Notes under the pieces: model-generated
What the model saw: only the letters and a program-made list of their open reading frames with translations
Told to the model about the DNA's origin: nothing
The model's database searches: none
Shown: piece after piece, positions 6,540 to 15,831 of the stretch
Numbering within the stretch: position 1 is the stretch's first letter
How the letters are laid out: each line of letters opens with the position of its first letter
Origin: Isohypsibius dastychi
Taxonomy: Eukaryota > Tardigrada > Eutardigrada > Parachela > Isohypsibiidae
Reading direction: 5' to 3'
Length of the DNA: 21,545 bases
Assembly: GCA_034696485.1 (NCBI GenBank)
Contig: JAQIWT010000389.1
Location: 1 to 21,545, forward strand
Made by a program: the position numbers and the translations under genes

Positions 6540-7487
6540 ATGGAGAATAAAAGCTGGAAAAGACTGGTGTTGTTTCCGATCGAAAATGCTACGCTATGGC
6601 AGTTCTACAAGAAAGCACAAGCTTCCTTTTGGGTCGCTGAGGAAATTGATTTTTTTAAGGATCTTCAATCCTGGGAGGCAATGAAGCCGGCAGAAAAGAT
6701 TCTTGTGCTTGACGTGCTAAGTTTTTTCGCGGCCGCCGACGGCCTTGTCATGGAGAATCTAGCAGAAAATTTCCTGCAGGAAATCGAGCTACCTGAGGCT
6801 CGAGCGTTTTATTCATTCCAAATCTACATGGAGAATATTCATTCAGAAGTTTATTCTTTAGCTATCACCTCCTACATTCAAGACCCACAAGAAAGAGAAA
6901 AGATCCTACAAGCTGTGATTGTGAATCCAGGTGTGGTGCGAAAAGCCAGATGGAGCGAAAAGTTTATCCGCGACAAGCATTTATCGTTTCATGAGCGGTT
7001 AGTGGCATTCGCTTGTGTTGAAATGATTTTCTTCTGCGGATCGTTTGCTGTATTATTCTGGTTGAAAAGTCGCAGCCTTCTTCAAGCACTTACGTTTTCG
7101 AACGATTTGATCTCACGGGATGAATCGCTTCATGTTTTATTCGCATGCCAACTTTATCATGAAACAAAAGGAGATTTATCTCACGAGCGAATAACGTCGA
7201 TCATATTAGATGCATGCAGCGTGGAGAAGCAGTTTTGGGATAATTCGTTCGACGGTGGAGTTCTCGGGCTTAATTCTGCCAGCATGTGCCAGTATATCGA
7301 ATTTGTTTGCGATTACCTGTTTGGTTTGTTTCACATGGAACCGTTTTTCAAAACCCCTAACCCGTTTCCGTTTGTAGATAATAATTCACTGGAAAATAAA
7401 TCAAATTTTTTCGAAAGAAAAGTTGCCGAATACAAATTGGCAAAAATTGGTGATGCCACCGAATTCCGAACAGATGTGGATTTCTAA
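6540..7487 (+). CDS. RNR2: Ribonucleotide reductase small subunit (class I, R2)
   Basis: R2 holds the di-iron centre and tyrosyl radical that let the large subunit reduce ribonucleotides to deoxyribonucleotides. From ATG 6540 the protein has 315 residues, slightly short at the N-terminus but otherwise full length (ATG 6522 would add six). All key residues are present: iron ligands D67, E98, H101, E161, E195 and H198, and radical Tyr105 in ENIHSEVYSL. The C-terminal end FRTDVDF corresponds to the peptide that docks on the large subunit. It has an FFxSGSF-like segment (FFCGSF) and an intact frame, so activity is plausible. No large subunit is in the window; the virus-like element would use the host's or one further left. 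AATAAA overlaps the stop (7486-7491). Confidence 0.95.
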   Translation: MENKSWKRLVLFPIENATLWQFYKKAQASFWVAEEIDFFKDLQSWEAMKPAEKILVLDVLSFFAAADGLVMENLAENFLQEIELPEARAFYSFQIYMENIHSEVYSLAITSYIQDPQEREKILQAVIVNPGVVRKARWSEKFIRDKHLSFHERLVAFACVEMIFFCGSFAVLFWLKSRSLLQALTFSNDLISRDESLHVLFACQLYHETKGDLSHERITSIILDACSVEKQFWDNSFDGGVLGLNSASMCQYIEFVCDYLFGLFHMEPFFKTPNPFPFVDNNSLENKSNFFERKVAEYKLAKIGDATEFRTDVDF

Positions 7488-7491
7488 TAAA
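7486..7491 (+). terminator. Poly(A) signal overlapping the RNR2 stop codon
   Basis: AATAAA shares two bases with the TAA stop at 7485-7487, the same compact arrangement as in the TMK gene. Confidence 0.55.
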
Positions 7492-7896
7492 GCAAATTCT
7501 AAAAACTCCCGGTTTTATTCACACCACAACTTTTTTTGGGTTCAGCTGGATAGCTGGTAACAATGCTCGCAAAGACACAAATGTAAATCTTTTCAGAAAC
7601 CGAGAGCTACACACACATACAACAAACTACAACAACCGCCATCAAGAAATTCATGCAAGTACTGGATTATTTGGTCCAAAATCAAGAAAACGTTGAGAGT
7701 AATTTCAAATGCAAAAACACAAACAAAGTCATCTAACCAGTCGACATAACCATTGAGTTTACGAAATACAGACCATGAAAACAGTTTATCAATTACACAA
7801 ATGCAGATAACTAGCGATGAAGAATACAATAAGCAAACTGAAATAACGTAGATTAAATACTGAACTATGTGCTTAATTCACAGTTCGACTTACGTT
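7492..7896. other. No convincing gene between RNR2 and the spliced pair
   Basis: About 400 bp. A minus-strand frame (7829-7593, hydrophobic, 78 codons) is open but has no supporting context. On the minus strand, GTAAGT four bases after the stop at 7897, followed by TTATTTCAG near 7840, looks like an intron in the 3' untranslated part of the spliced gene. I see no inverted repeat end of the Maverick here. Confidence 0.4.
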
Positions 7897-8865
7897 TCAG
7901 TCGATTGTGATGACATCGAGTACAGGACGTCTAGATAAACGTGAAGGAATACTATTGTAGTTCATTCCCAGATCCCATGCGCCCATGTCTCGGATAGATC
8001 GGCAAAAACAGAACATCTGTAACATAGGAATATTGAATATCACTATACATGGTGAAATTCCAACACCAACTTCATGCCAGAAAAGTTGATGACGAACGTG
8101 GGGGATTACGGTATCAATTATAAGGCTGACTCGTTCGCTTGTGGTTCCTCGACCGTAAATCTCATCGCTGAGACGGTTTACAGTCGTGTTGAAGAGGAGC
8201 TGATCATCAGACACAGACAAGCTATTGGTGTACACAGAAGCGGAGTACAACTCTCGAAGAAGCCATGGACTGAAGCGTTTGAGAAACGCATCACCTGCAG
8301 TCCATTCCCGTCGAATTAAATTCTCGGTTGTGTAAAGTGGATCCTCGTTGCTTGTTCCATAAGTCCCATTCTGATAAACACTGCGACGGAATGACGTCAT
8401 GCTACGCGGGAAGTTTACAAAAATGACCTGCTGCTCCCACTCAGGAGGAACCACGTTTTTAAACCACAAGCTAACTTGGAATGGATGGTATGCAGCAACT
8501 ACATCTCGACGATCGAAAAAGCACTCGAAGATGATGTCAATCGGCTCATCAACATCAATGCGAGAGTGATCACTGGCGGAAGAGTCGTAGGATGTCGAAG
8601 ATGATGATGGTGAGGTCGGTGGAGAATATGATGCTGAACCAGAGCGAGTCGGTGAAGGTGTTTCAGCATCCCAGGGATAGGGATATTCAGGTGATGCTGG
8701 AGGTGGGAAGAATCTCATCGAGGGGCACTCATAATACGGTCGTGTGCCAGAATCCCATTGGTGAATAGTTGTTTTAGCATGACAAAAGTGGTACAACTAC
8801 AGAGACTTTTTGGATTACGCTGACTTATCATTGCAAAAACTATTCCTTACTTCACGCCAAAACAT
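7897..8865 (-). CDS. Spliced gene of an unrecognised family, paralogue of the next gene
   Basis: My model has exon 1 at 8865-8851 (five codons from ATG) and exon 2 at 8796-7897, joined in phase over a 54-bp GTAAGG...GTAG intron; 304 residues. The N-terminal 95 residues are Pro/Ser/Tyr-rich and probably disordered (PSPTRSGSASYSPPTSPSSS). From about residue 103 comes a domain shared with the neighbour: HPFQVSLWFKNVVP, then FPRSMTSFRRSVY, then PWLLRELYS. Near the end the stretch at about 8072-8019 could be a further in-frame intron (TTACAG acceptor), so the last 60 residues are uncertain. Its ATG is only 12 bases after the stop of the upstream paralogue, which suggests co-transcription. No function is known to me. 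It may be host or cargo of the Maverick. Confidence 0.6.
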
Positions 8866-8877
8866 GTTCTGATCTTC

Positions 8878-10302
8878 TTAAGAAATTACGTCCTTCATGA
8901 AACTCATCATTTCAGCTCTGTGAAGGGTAGGCGTACCGGTACTGTCGTGGATGAAACAGAGAACGGCATTAAAAACATCAAGCTGATCTTTCGGCGTCGC
9001 TGTTTCCACTGCTACTGCATGCAGCTCCCGCAAAATCCAGGGTTTCAACCTCTGAGTGAATGACAATCTACTTTCCGGATGTGTGAAGAAGGAACACCTG
9101 ATGGCACTTGTTATCGCAATCGCTGGGAAATCTTCTGTTCGTGGGTAACTCAATTCATCAAACCCTTCTTGACGAGCTTTCTCGTACATGCTGCGCCGGA
9201 ACTCTGTGGTGCTGCGCGGATAAGCTGCGAAAATCAGTTTCTGATCTTGAACACTAGGAATAACATTCTCAAACCACAATCCAATGTAAAATGGATGATG
9301 GATTTCGGTGATTTTTCCAGGATTAAAAAATCTAGACATCATGACTTCCTCTTGATGAGGAATGCATCCAGCGTCTAAAACCATTTCAGCTTGAACTGGT
9401 TCATCAATGGGAATCGGTAACGGGGGACCGCAGTAGCATGGAGATCCTCGACCATAATCGCTACAACGATCGACTGCGCGATCTCGTAAAGGAGGTTGAT
9501 CCTCTGGAGATATAGCACGAGATGCCGAAACGTCAAGGAACTCGTAGATTGATGACGGGAAATCATCTTCACGACGATGGGTAGGGATTGTCATCGTGAA
9601 TCTAACTCGTGGGGGTTCTGGTGTTCTGGCAGTTTCTCGAATTCGCGGATCTCTGACTACAATTTTGGTCATACGGTAATCCTGAAAATTATATTGCTTT
9701 CTTTGTCTGTAGTGAAATCATCTTGAGATCTTACCAGATTGGATGAGATATTGTCAATCAGCCATGTAACTCTGCGGTTGCAGTTGGGACAGATATCTCG
9801 ATTCTTGTCAAGATCATCATTGTCTCTTCTTGTGTATTTTGTGATCTCAAACTTGCAGAAACAATCCCCACACGGATACAAGACAGCCAATTTTCTGAAC
9901 GGTATGAAATCTTGGGTGATACTGCATTTTGGATGCTCAGGCTCTGTTGATCGACTGGACTGGGCAGGAGGATTATACAGCGCAGCACATTTTTTGAGAA
10001 GCGGTAAAACTCGGGCTCTAGTAGGTTCATTAAAGATTCCCTCTAGCCGAGACGAAATAATAACCCGTTCACGTCCTTTCCATGTTTCAGTGTCGAAACG
10101 TGGAGAGTATTGGATACTCGTATGTATGGGATCTAAGAACGCAATGATATGAACTTACCGTTTTGATTCTAGTACGAGAAACAAATTCACCTGGGGTTAT
10201 GCCGCGTTGAGCTCTTTCAAGAACTTCTTGTGGTGGTGGCTTTCGTAGTGAATAAGGGCAAAAGCGCAGTGAGTGTGGATCTGCTCGGTGAGCAAGATTC
10301 AT
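8878..10302 (-). CDS. Spliced gene: RING-like Cys-rich part plus the family domain of its neighbour
   Basis: My three-exon model is 10302-10191, 10132-9735 and 9681-8878, 437 residues; phases fit at both junctions (CAG|GTGAAT to TTCTTAG, CTG|GTAAGA to TTTTCAG). Skipping the first intron is impossible because a TAA closes the next frame. Residues 107-155 hold six cysteines in a RING/U-box-like plan: KCSITQDF, then LYPCGDCFCKFE, then ICPNC, without the usual His; zinc binding is inferred. The C-terminal half has HHPFYIGLWFENVIP, YPRSTTEFRRSMY and PWILRELHA, matching the adjacent gene, so the two arose by tandem duplication and one gained or lost the Cys-rich part. The last exon alone has an ATG at 9672 and could be read separately. 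Function unknown; ubiquitin-ligase-like activity would be a guess. Confidence 0.62.
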
Positions 10303-10370
10303 GTCTGAGAATTGAATAAACAGTTAGGTTTTTTTCCAATTCCGCTTAACAAGAACGAATGAAAATCAAA

Positions 10371-10476
10371 GGCGGAGGTTGTAGTTCTTTCACGAATACG
10401 TATAGTATTCAGTCTATTGGACCTCCATTCATGGCTACGCACAATGAATGGATATGAAAGTCAATCAACCTCCGTT
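10371..10476. repeat. T-shaped foldback element (outer stem plus two hairpins)
   Basis: Outer arms CGGAGGTTG...CTTTCA at 10373-10392 and its imperfect complement at 10455-10474 enclose two perfect hairpins: GAATAC/GTATTC (10394-10399 with 10405-10410) and CCATTCAT/ATGAATGG (10425-10432 with 10444-10451). It lies in the gap upstream of the RING-like gene. It could be a small foldback transposon, a structured RNA or a DNA cruciform; nothing decides between them. Confidence 0.55.
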
Positions 10477-10860
10477 TTCAGAATCTGCTGATCTTCTCAA
10501 TCCATGCTTTGTCAGCTAGCCCCATTCTCGATATTGAAATTTGTTTGCTTATACCACAAGTATGGTTTTCTGAACAAGAATCTACAAAGCCGATGAATCA
10601 CAACTCGTTTGTATAACCTTCGGACTTTGATTCGAGAAGAACTAAGAACCACAAATACAAGCTGATTTAAAAGCAAGATTACATCCACCCAAAACTGATC
10701 GGGAAAAACAAGCTGAAACATTTCTACATCAATTCAATCGGGAAACGCTCATGAAAGCCACGTACAATAAAACAAATCACTACCATTTATGAAAACAAAT
10801 GACAACTCGGTTCGTAATAAATGAGAGAACGCAGTGCTACTGAAACTAGAAAAATGTCGA
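10477..10860. other. No gene seen
   Basis: AT-rich stretch between the foldback and the coiled-coil gene. A 69-codon minus-strand frame (10721-10512) is hydrophobic and basic, lacks splice or start support, and is not called. Confidence 0.4.
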
Positions 10861-11715
10861 TTAGTCCATGTTCTTCGGATTCAACGAACGGAACCTGTCC
10901 TTTCCTTTGCCGTGGTCGTGCTTGTAGACCACGAACTGAATGACTTTCTTATGGAAATGTTTCCAGTTGACCCCCAAAGTTTTCAAATGCAAGTCTCGGA
11001 ATTCCGCGTACTTCTTCTCACTGAGCTCGACATTCATTCGCTGCCACTCCATATGGATCTGGATGTCCTGGAGCAGCCGAACAGCCTGGAGTTTTTCGGC
11101 AACCTTGATCATTTGCTCACGCGCCTCGTCATATGCGGGATCTTTGTCAAAACGAGGACCTGGAGAGATGGGGATTGCACGCTGCGCCCACTGTCCATAC
11201 TTCTTAACAGCATAAGGAATCTTGTGTGGCTCCTTTTCCAACGCTTCCTTCATTTCCTCCATGCAGTGAAGTTCAAGACGCTCTCGGAGGACGCGGAAAA
11301 GTATCTGAATGGCGGTGATGCTCAGCTTTTCAATCGTGGTATGGAAGTCAAAGCCCAAATTCTGGAAATGTGCCGCATTGATTTCCTAAGGACCGAATGA
11401 GGTAAGGTCGTCAAAATCAGTTTTAAACTTGTCCAGCACGCTGATGATCTTTTCCTGCTCGGCGACTTTGGCTTGGAGCTGGCTGTTCAGCGCTCGCAGC
11501 TCGTTGAAGGTCTGCACTTGACCAGCAAGACCAGCCGAACGATAATGTTCATTTGCGTCAAACTCGTTAGCTCCCTCTGTTCTGGCTAATGCTTCGTCCC
11601 GCTTGTCAAACAACGGAGCTATGGTTTGAAGTCTGACTTGCTCCCGAACAGTTTCTTCGTTCCGCTGCCACATCTCATCATACTCTTCCTGCCACACGGA
11701 CTTGCGTTTCGACAT
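10861..11715 (-). pseudogene. Coiled-coil host gene with an in-frame TAG
   Basis: The frame opens at ATG 11715, two bases after TTTGCAG, a likely spliced-leader or intron acceptor, and reads 109 residues to a TAG at 11388-11386. The same frame then continues open for 174 more codons to a TAA at 10861, with no ATG near the restart. Both sides look like one protein: an N-terminal coiled coil (FNELRALNSQLQAKVAEQEK) and a helical, charged second half (VAEKLQAVRLLQDIQIHMEW). A 54-bp intron (GTGCTG...CCTTAG) or a 78-bp one ending TTTCCAG would remove the stop in phase, but both need a poor GTGCTG donor. So this is a nonsense allele, a young pseudogene, read-through, a non-consensus intron or a sequence error. 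No family recognised. Confidence 0.5.
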
Positions 11716-12083
11716 TTCTGCAAATAGATAACGTCAATATATAAAATCGTAAGATCGTATCAAAGGTTGAATGTTAGTAGTTTTTTGTTTGAATTTGTGT
11801 TTTGGAATTTTTTGCGCGGAAAAGCTTAGAATGTTTCGTATCAAATATTGCTAGTAATATTCCTGGAAAAGAATCATAATATCCCGAAAGAACGGTTTCG
11901 TAAACCGATCTTCTTCATGTCCGGTGGTTGGCTTTGGTTCCGCTCGGTGAAGTCAAAACTCTGCAAAACGAAAATTGGTGAGTAAATTCTGCAAGTGAAT
12001 CGAACTGCTTGTCTATGAATCTTCAAAATGAATCCAAGCTTCTCAAATCATATTTCATCAGAAACAGTTCACTTCCGACGGTT
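11716..12083. other. No gene seen
   Basis: AT-rich spacer upstream of the coiled-coil gene. It would hold its promoter; apart from the acceptor TTTGCAG at about 11718-11724 (minus) I see no clear signal. Confidence 0.4.
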
Positions 12084-12664
12084 TCAATGGCGAGAATAAC
12101 AATTACGATGAAATATTTCTTGTAATTCCGCATAACATTGAACACTATCGCCAGAATATAGCTGCGAAATTTGTACGTTAGTAATCCAAAAGATCGCTAT
12201 CGAAAGATGATGAAAAATTCGTATGGATAGGCTTTATCGTTCGTCAGCATAGTGACTCTTTCTATGAGCCAGTTTCATCCTTACCTGTATCACGCAGTAA
12301 ATTTCCGGTAACTCTGTTTTCATATTTTCGATCGTAAGCGAGATCAGCCTGTGCAGGTAATCTTCCGACGCTTTATGGTAGCAGAACAGGGTATCCCGGT
12401 TGACATAATAAAGCTCATATTTATGGCGGAGTTTAAACCTGTCAAGCAAAAAACATGATGAAATTTCCATCCACAATAATCCCCACCGGAAGTCGGTTCG
12501 GACTTTCTTACCACCAGTGAAGCTGTTATAACCTTTGATCGCAGAGCATATTGAGGCAGACCAGATTATTCAGCCATTCTTGACCGAATCCCCAGCGTTG
12601 TATCGAATCGGCTGCTGAAGTTCCAGCTCGAGTAGCTTTTTCGTGTTTGTGATCTTTGACGTAG
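12084..12664 (-). CDS. Last three exons of an unrecognised host gene (5' part unresolved)
   Basis: Three pieces fit by frame, phase and splice sites: 12664-12533 (with RWGFGQEWLNNLVCLNMLC near its end), 12438-12285 (KYELYYVNRDTLFCYHKASE, then LTIENMKTELPEIYCV) and 12161-12084, ending in TGA. The donors are AAG|GTTATA and CAG|GTAAGG; the acceptors are CTTGACAG and TTTCGCAG. In total about 120 residues are seen. The middle exon is the best supported. Upstream exons could not be found with confidence, so this may be the 3' end of a larger gene or a decaying copy. I do not recognise the protein. A partial second copy of the first exon lies at about 13014-13100. Confidence 0.4.
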
Positions 12665-13009
12665 CTGGTTTCTCAGGTTCAATGAAGGCGGTCTGGAAAA
12701 ATAAGTGAAAGCTGGATGAGAGCGGACAACGAAATAACTGCAACATAATAAACGAGTCGTAATTAAAATTCGCGAACCAAACCGGATAATGAGCGCGTTT
12801 ACGAAAATGAGTGGATTCAAATGCCTGAATGTTATTCATATTTTTTCTTTCAGCCATTCAATTTGCTTACTCCGGCGAAATTAACAAACCGGATTTCGGC
12901 TCACTCGTCAATTTGCAAAAATTGTAATTCCATATCATGTCTCACAGATTTCACATTTTACAATCCGGTTATTATTCATTTCCAAATGCAATTAGCCCGA
13001 AGGTTATTC

Positions 13010-13100
13010 ATTAAATCGAACTGGCTGATGAAGTTCCAGTTCGCGTAATTTTCTAGCATTTAATAATAGCGTTTGATTGTTGTTGACGTAGCTGACAAAT
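13010..13100 (-). pseudogene. Decayed second copy of the exon at 12533-12664
   Basis: Minus strand: CAG followed by CTACGTCAA opens both copies, and GAACTGGAACTTCATCAGCC here matches GAGCTGGAACTTCAGCAGCC at about 12632-12613. Between them are insertions and deletions, and the frames do not stay aligned. No matching downstream exons follow, so this looks like a broken partial duplication. Confidence 0.45.
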
Positions 13101-13552
13101 TAGTTCCAAAGCAAGCGCTACGAAAAAATAGTTTCAAACTCTTGGGAAACATTGTGTTGAATTTAGACTTCGTAGCTTCATCTCATATATATCATTTCGT
13201 TAAAAAATAAAACGTGATTTTCCAGAATTCCGACTAGATAAAAGCTTAAAATGAAATAACGATGTCCGAAAAAAAATTCTGACAGCCAACATACAACCAA
13301 AAAGCAGAGCAGTCAAAGTTTCAGCTTTCGATCTCACCTTCCTGTTCCTTCGTATCCATTTAAAGTCGATGCCATAAAAACCAAATAAGATCCAATAAGA
13401 TGCTTCACAAGTTAAGAGTATCGCAACGGCTTCGTCGATGACAATAAGTTCAATCTGTCTGAATATTCCGGACTTTGAATTGTAACGAAGATGTTGGAAT
13501 AACCATGTGCGACGGTAGCTGCGATGGCGAGATCCAAAGCGGTGAATTTTTC

Positions 13553-14734
13553 TTAACCTTTGCTGCTGTTAAAAGTGACAGCGCTCCGGAGGGCTTCCTC
13601 GGTGATGGCGTCTGTAAACTGCAAACCTTGGTCGACTGTCTTGCAGTAGTTCATAAAGAGACCTAACAATATATAAATTAGAATTCGCTCGATTGGAATT
13701 CGAATAAAAAACTAGCAAAAATTAAATGTTTCTGCGTATTCCAAAATATAATCAAATAATATATTCCTACACATTCTCTTATTTCTTCATGAAATATGAA
13801 CTAAAATTTCGCCATAAAAATGTATTTGAATAACAGAAGCAACTCATGCGAAATTATTTCGGTGTACGTTTAAAGATCCCTACTGAATTATCGCTCTTAT
13901 AAAATAAAACGCTTAGGCAAGAGTTCAATTTGATCTATCTAAGCGGGAAATATGAAATATCATTTGCACGATCGCTAATCAAAAGGTCTGAAAAATGGCA
14001 GCGGTACATTGTTAAACTAACAAATTTCACATTTATCCTCCGTCACTCCCGTTTATGAGCTGTTGTTTCTTCACCTCACTAATATAATAATTCACAAAAA
14101 GTCTCGAGAGAGATTTAAGAGCCGAGCGAACATAATACCGTATTACTCAAAATATTTCGGCAGAAAAGAACAAAAGTTCGGCAAAATATTATTTCTGTAC
14201 CAAAACCCTATTGTGTAAAATAAAAAAAGTTTTGGTGCAAAATAAATTGTTCAGGTATGATCAGTTTTGTTGGAAATCATAAAAACGGAGGAGCCTTCCG
14301 GTTGACTGCAAAGACTCACCAGATTCTTCGTCAGATGAGTTGGCTTCTTTGATTCCAGAATGGGGTACAACCAGGTGAATAAAATCCGTCAAATCCGTCG
14401 TCACCGCATTATCCGCAGAACCGATTGCAATCGCCAACGCTCGATCCCCCTGTTGTTTCCATTTTGCATAATGAGGCAAACTTCTGACATGATGCATGAA
14501 AGCCGACTGCGAGCTGGAAATGGAAGCGCATGGTGAACAGAATTCCTTCAGCTTCCGTGCTGATATCTTCAATGGATTTAGCGCTGATGAAGCAGTGTTG
14601 TTTGTGTTGGTTAATTGAAGGTCCCGCAATTTCAGCAAGGTAGCCACATTTCCCGCATGTTGCTCGTTATTCGCCAAATGATTCCGAAGACTAGATAAGC
14701 TGTTAGTCGAATAATCACACGCATTGCAGCGGGC
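13553..14734 (-). CDS. Two-finger C2H2 protein, last two exons (5' part unresolved)
   Basis: Exon 14734-14320 follows a TTTTTTCTAG acceptor and ends at a good TCTG|GTGAGT donor in phase 1; exon 13662-13553 follows ATTGTTAG, keeps the phase and ends GGT TAA. The first exon holds two C2H2-like fingers: CNAC...H...H (CNACDYSTNSL, then NHLANNEQH) and CSPC...H...H (spacing C-x2-C-x12-H-x5-H). After these come a Lys/Gln segment and an acidic stretch (SSDEESG). Such widely spaced fingers occur in RNA- or DNA-binding proteins. The intron would be 657 bp, long for this window, so the second exon is less certain. A perfect donor ATACAG|GTTTGT at about 14913 may belong to the preceding exon, which I could not frame. 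Confidence 0.4.
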
Positions 14735-14930
14735 CTAGAAAAAACAAAAAATTACCAGCGAGGTCGTTTGTATTACATATCTCGCAATGTGTTCATATTG
14801 TTGAGCTAAGGAAGCAAATATTATTCAATATCGAACATTACCATTAGAAAAGTTATTTAAATCTCAGTGAATCATAAATCAAATTAGCACTGAAAATCAG
14901 GAGCTGAACAAACCTGTATGCTTTCTTTCA

Positions 14931-15348
14931 TCAATTCGACAGAACGAATTCTTCTTTCGCCTCGGTTTCGACAGATATTGGAACGGAAGCCGGAGAATGC
15001 ATGTTGGCGATTTTTGACGAAATGGGTAGAATATTGAATTTATCATCCATTCCAACAATATCCTGCTTATGCCAAGCGAGAAAATCCGACGTTCGCTGAT
15101 TTTCAAACAATATCCTGATGAGCTTCCGTCCGACATCGCGAATGAACATCCATCGACATGGCATACAGATGCTTGAGCGAGTTTATGGTTTTGAATAAAA
15201 CAGCCACAATTCCCTCTCCTGAAAAACGAAGTAGTGCTCAAAACACAGAGAATCACGAAAACAAAAACAAGCAAGATATCCAAAATTCACCTTCTGTCCA
15301 AATATCTCCGACATTTCCAATCAATCCAACATTTCCTCCGTCTTTCAT
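14931..15348 (-). CDS. Possible small three-exon gene, unrecognised
   Basis: The model is 15348-15291 (from ATG), 15218-15109 and 15062-14931, 99 residues. It uses GAAG|GTGAAT with TTTTTCAG, and ATT|GTTTGA with TAAGCAG; phases agree at both. The 46-bp second intron fits nematode size but has a weak acceptor. The protein has no recognised domain; its end is acidic (VETEAKEEFVLSN). The sequence CAGGATATTGTT occurs both at the end of exon 2 and across the start of exon 3, so a small duplication may explain the apparent splice. Could be chance or part of a larger broken gene, since all three frames are open over much of this interval. Confidence 0.25.
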
Positions 15349-15454
15349 CTTTCGCTGGATGATTCTGGTTTGCCGTTGCCGCTGGTTTCACTCGATATTT
15401 CAAGCTGTGTTTTACTCAACAAATCGGCTTTGCGAAACTCAAAATAATTTCTAA

Positions 15455-15516
15455 AGAGGGGGGGGGGGATATGTGGGACATAGGGGTATGGGGATATGGG
15501 GGATACTGTGACGTCA
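15455..15516 (+). other. G-rich tract ending in a TGACGTCA site
   Basis: Five runs of three or more G occur between 15457 and 15502, the first ten bases long, within repeats of the form GGGGATATG. A perfect palindromic CRE/ATF site, TGACGTCA, follows at 15509-15516. The tract could form a G-quadruplex on the plus strand; no gene is tied to it. Confidence 0.5.
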
Positions 15517-15570
15517 TATTCGTCAAAAAATTGGCGATAAATCTGTTGCAATTTTAAGAAATGCAACAGA

Positions 15571-15831
15571 AGACCAGGGTATTTGCCTGGGTGCCAGTTA
15601 TTTCTAACTGGACTTGATATTCAGAGATCATATATTTCAAATTTACTGACACCTTACCTGAGTGAGTTCCAAAAATGCACGATATGATCTGTCAAGACGG
15701 CTGAGATCCGAATTCTAAAAGCAGAGAACAACTTAAAAAAACGGCGATAGGTTTGTTATATATTTAGAAAATTCAACGGGAGACCAGGGTATTTCCCTGG
15801 GTGCCAGTTATTTCTAACTGGACTTGATATT
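15571..15831. repeat. Two copies of a 51-bp double-hairpin unit
   Basis: Copies at 15571-15621 and 15781-15831 differ at one base. Each has two hairpins in a row: CCAGGG TATTT [G/C]CCTGG and CCAGTT ATTTCT AACTGG. The single difference adds a base pair to the first stem in copy 2. Copy 1 is preceded by a further stem GTTGCA/TGCAAC. Farther right, GCTGAGATCCGAA recurs at about 15702 and 16139, so a larger diverged repeat may span this region. Confidence 0.65.

Noticed and set aside
7593-7829. Minus-strand hydrophobic 78-codon frame as a membrane protein
   Set aside because: Its hydrophobicity comes from AT-rich sequence, and neither promoter, splice site nor neighbour supports it.
8385-8400. 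TGACGTCA site within the spliced gene
   Set aside because: Lies in coding sequence, and chance occurrence is likely.
9758-10030. Minus-strand 90-codon frame
   Set aside because: Competes with exon 2 of the RING-like gene, whose phases and splice sites fit and whose Cys pattern is better.
7488-10500. Right terminal inverted repeat of the Maverick
   Set aside because: The left end is outside the window, so no inverted pair can be matched; no claim on the right boundary is made.
10834-11400. Plus-strand 188-codon frame
   Set aside because: Antisense to the coiled-coil gene; the minus strand has the acceptor-ATG start and typical protein composition. The frame has no recognisable domain.
13340-13455. 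Hydrophobic minus-strand stretch with acceptor and donor at its ends
   Set aside because: Looks like an exon coding for a membrane helix, but its phase does not fit the zinc-finger exons and no partner exon was found.
15572-15831. Double hairpins as Helitron 3' ends
   Set aside because: No CTRR end follows the hairpins at the expected distance.
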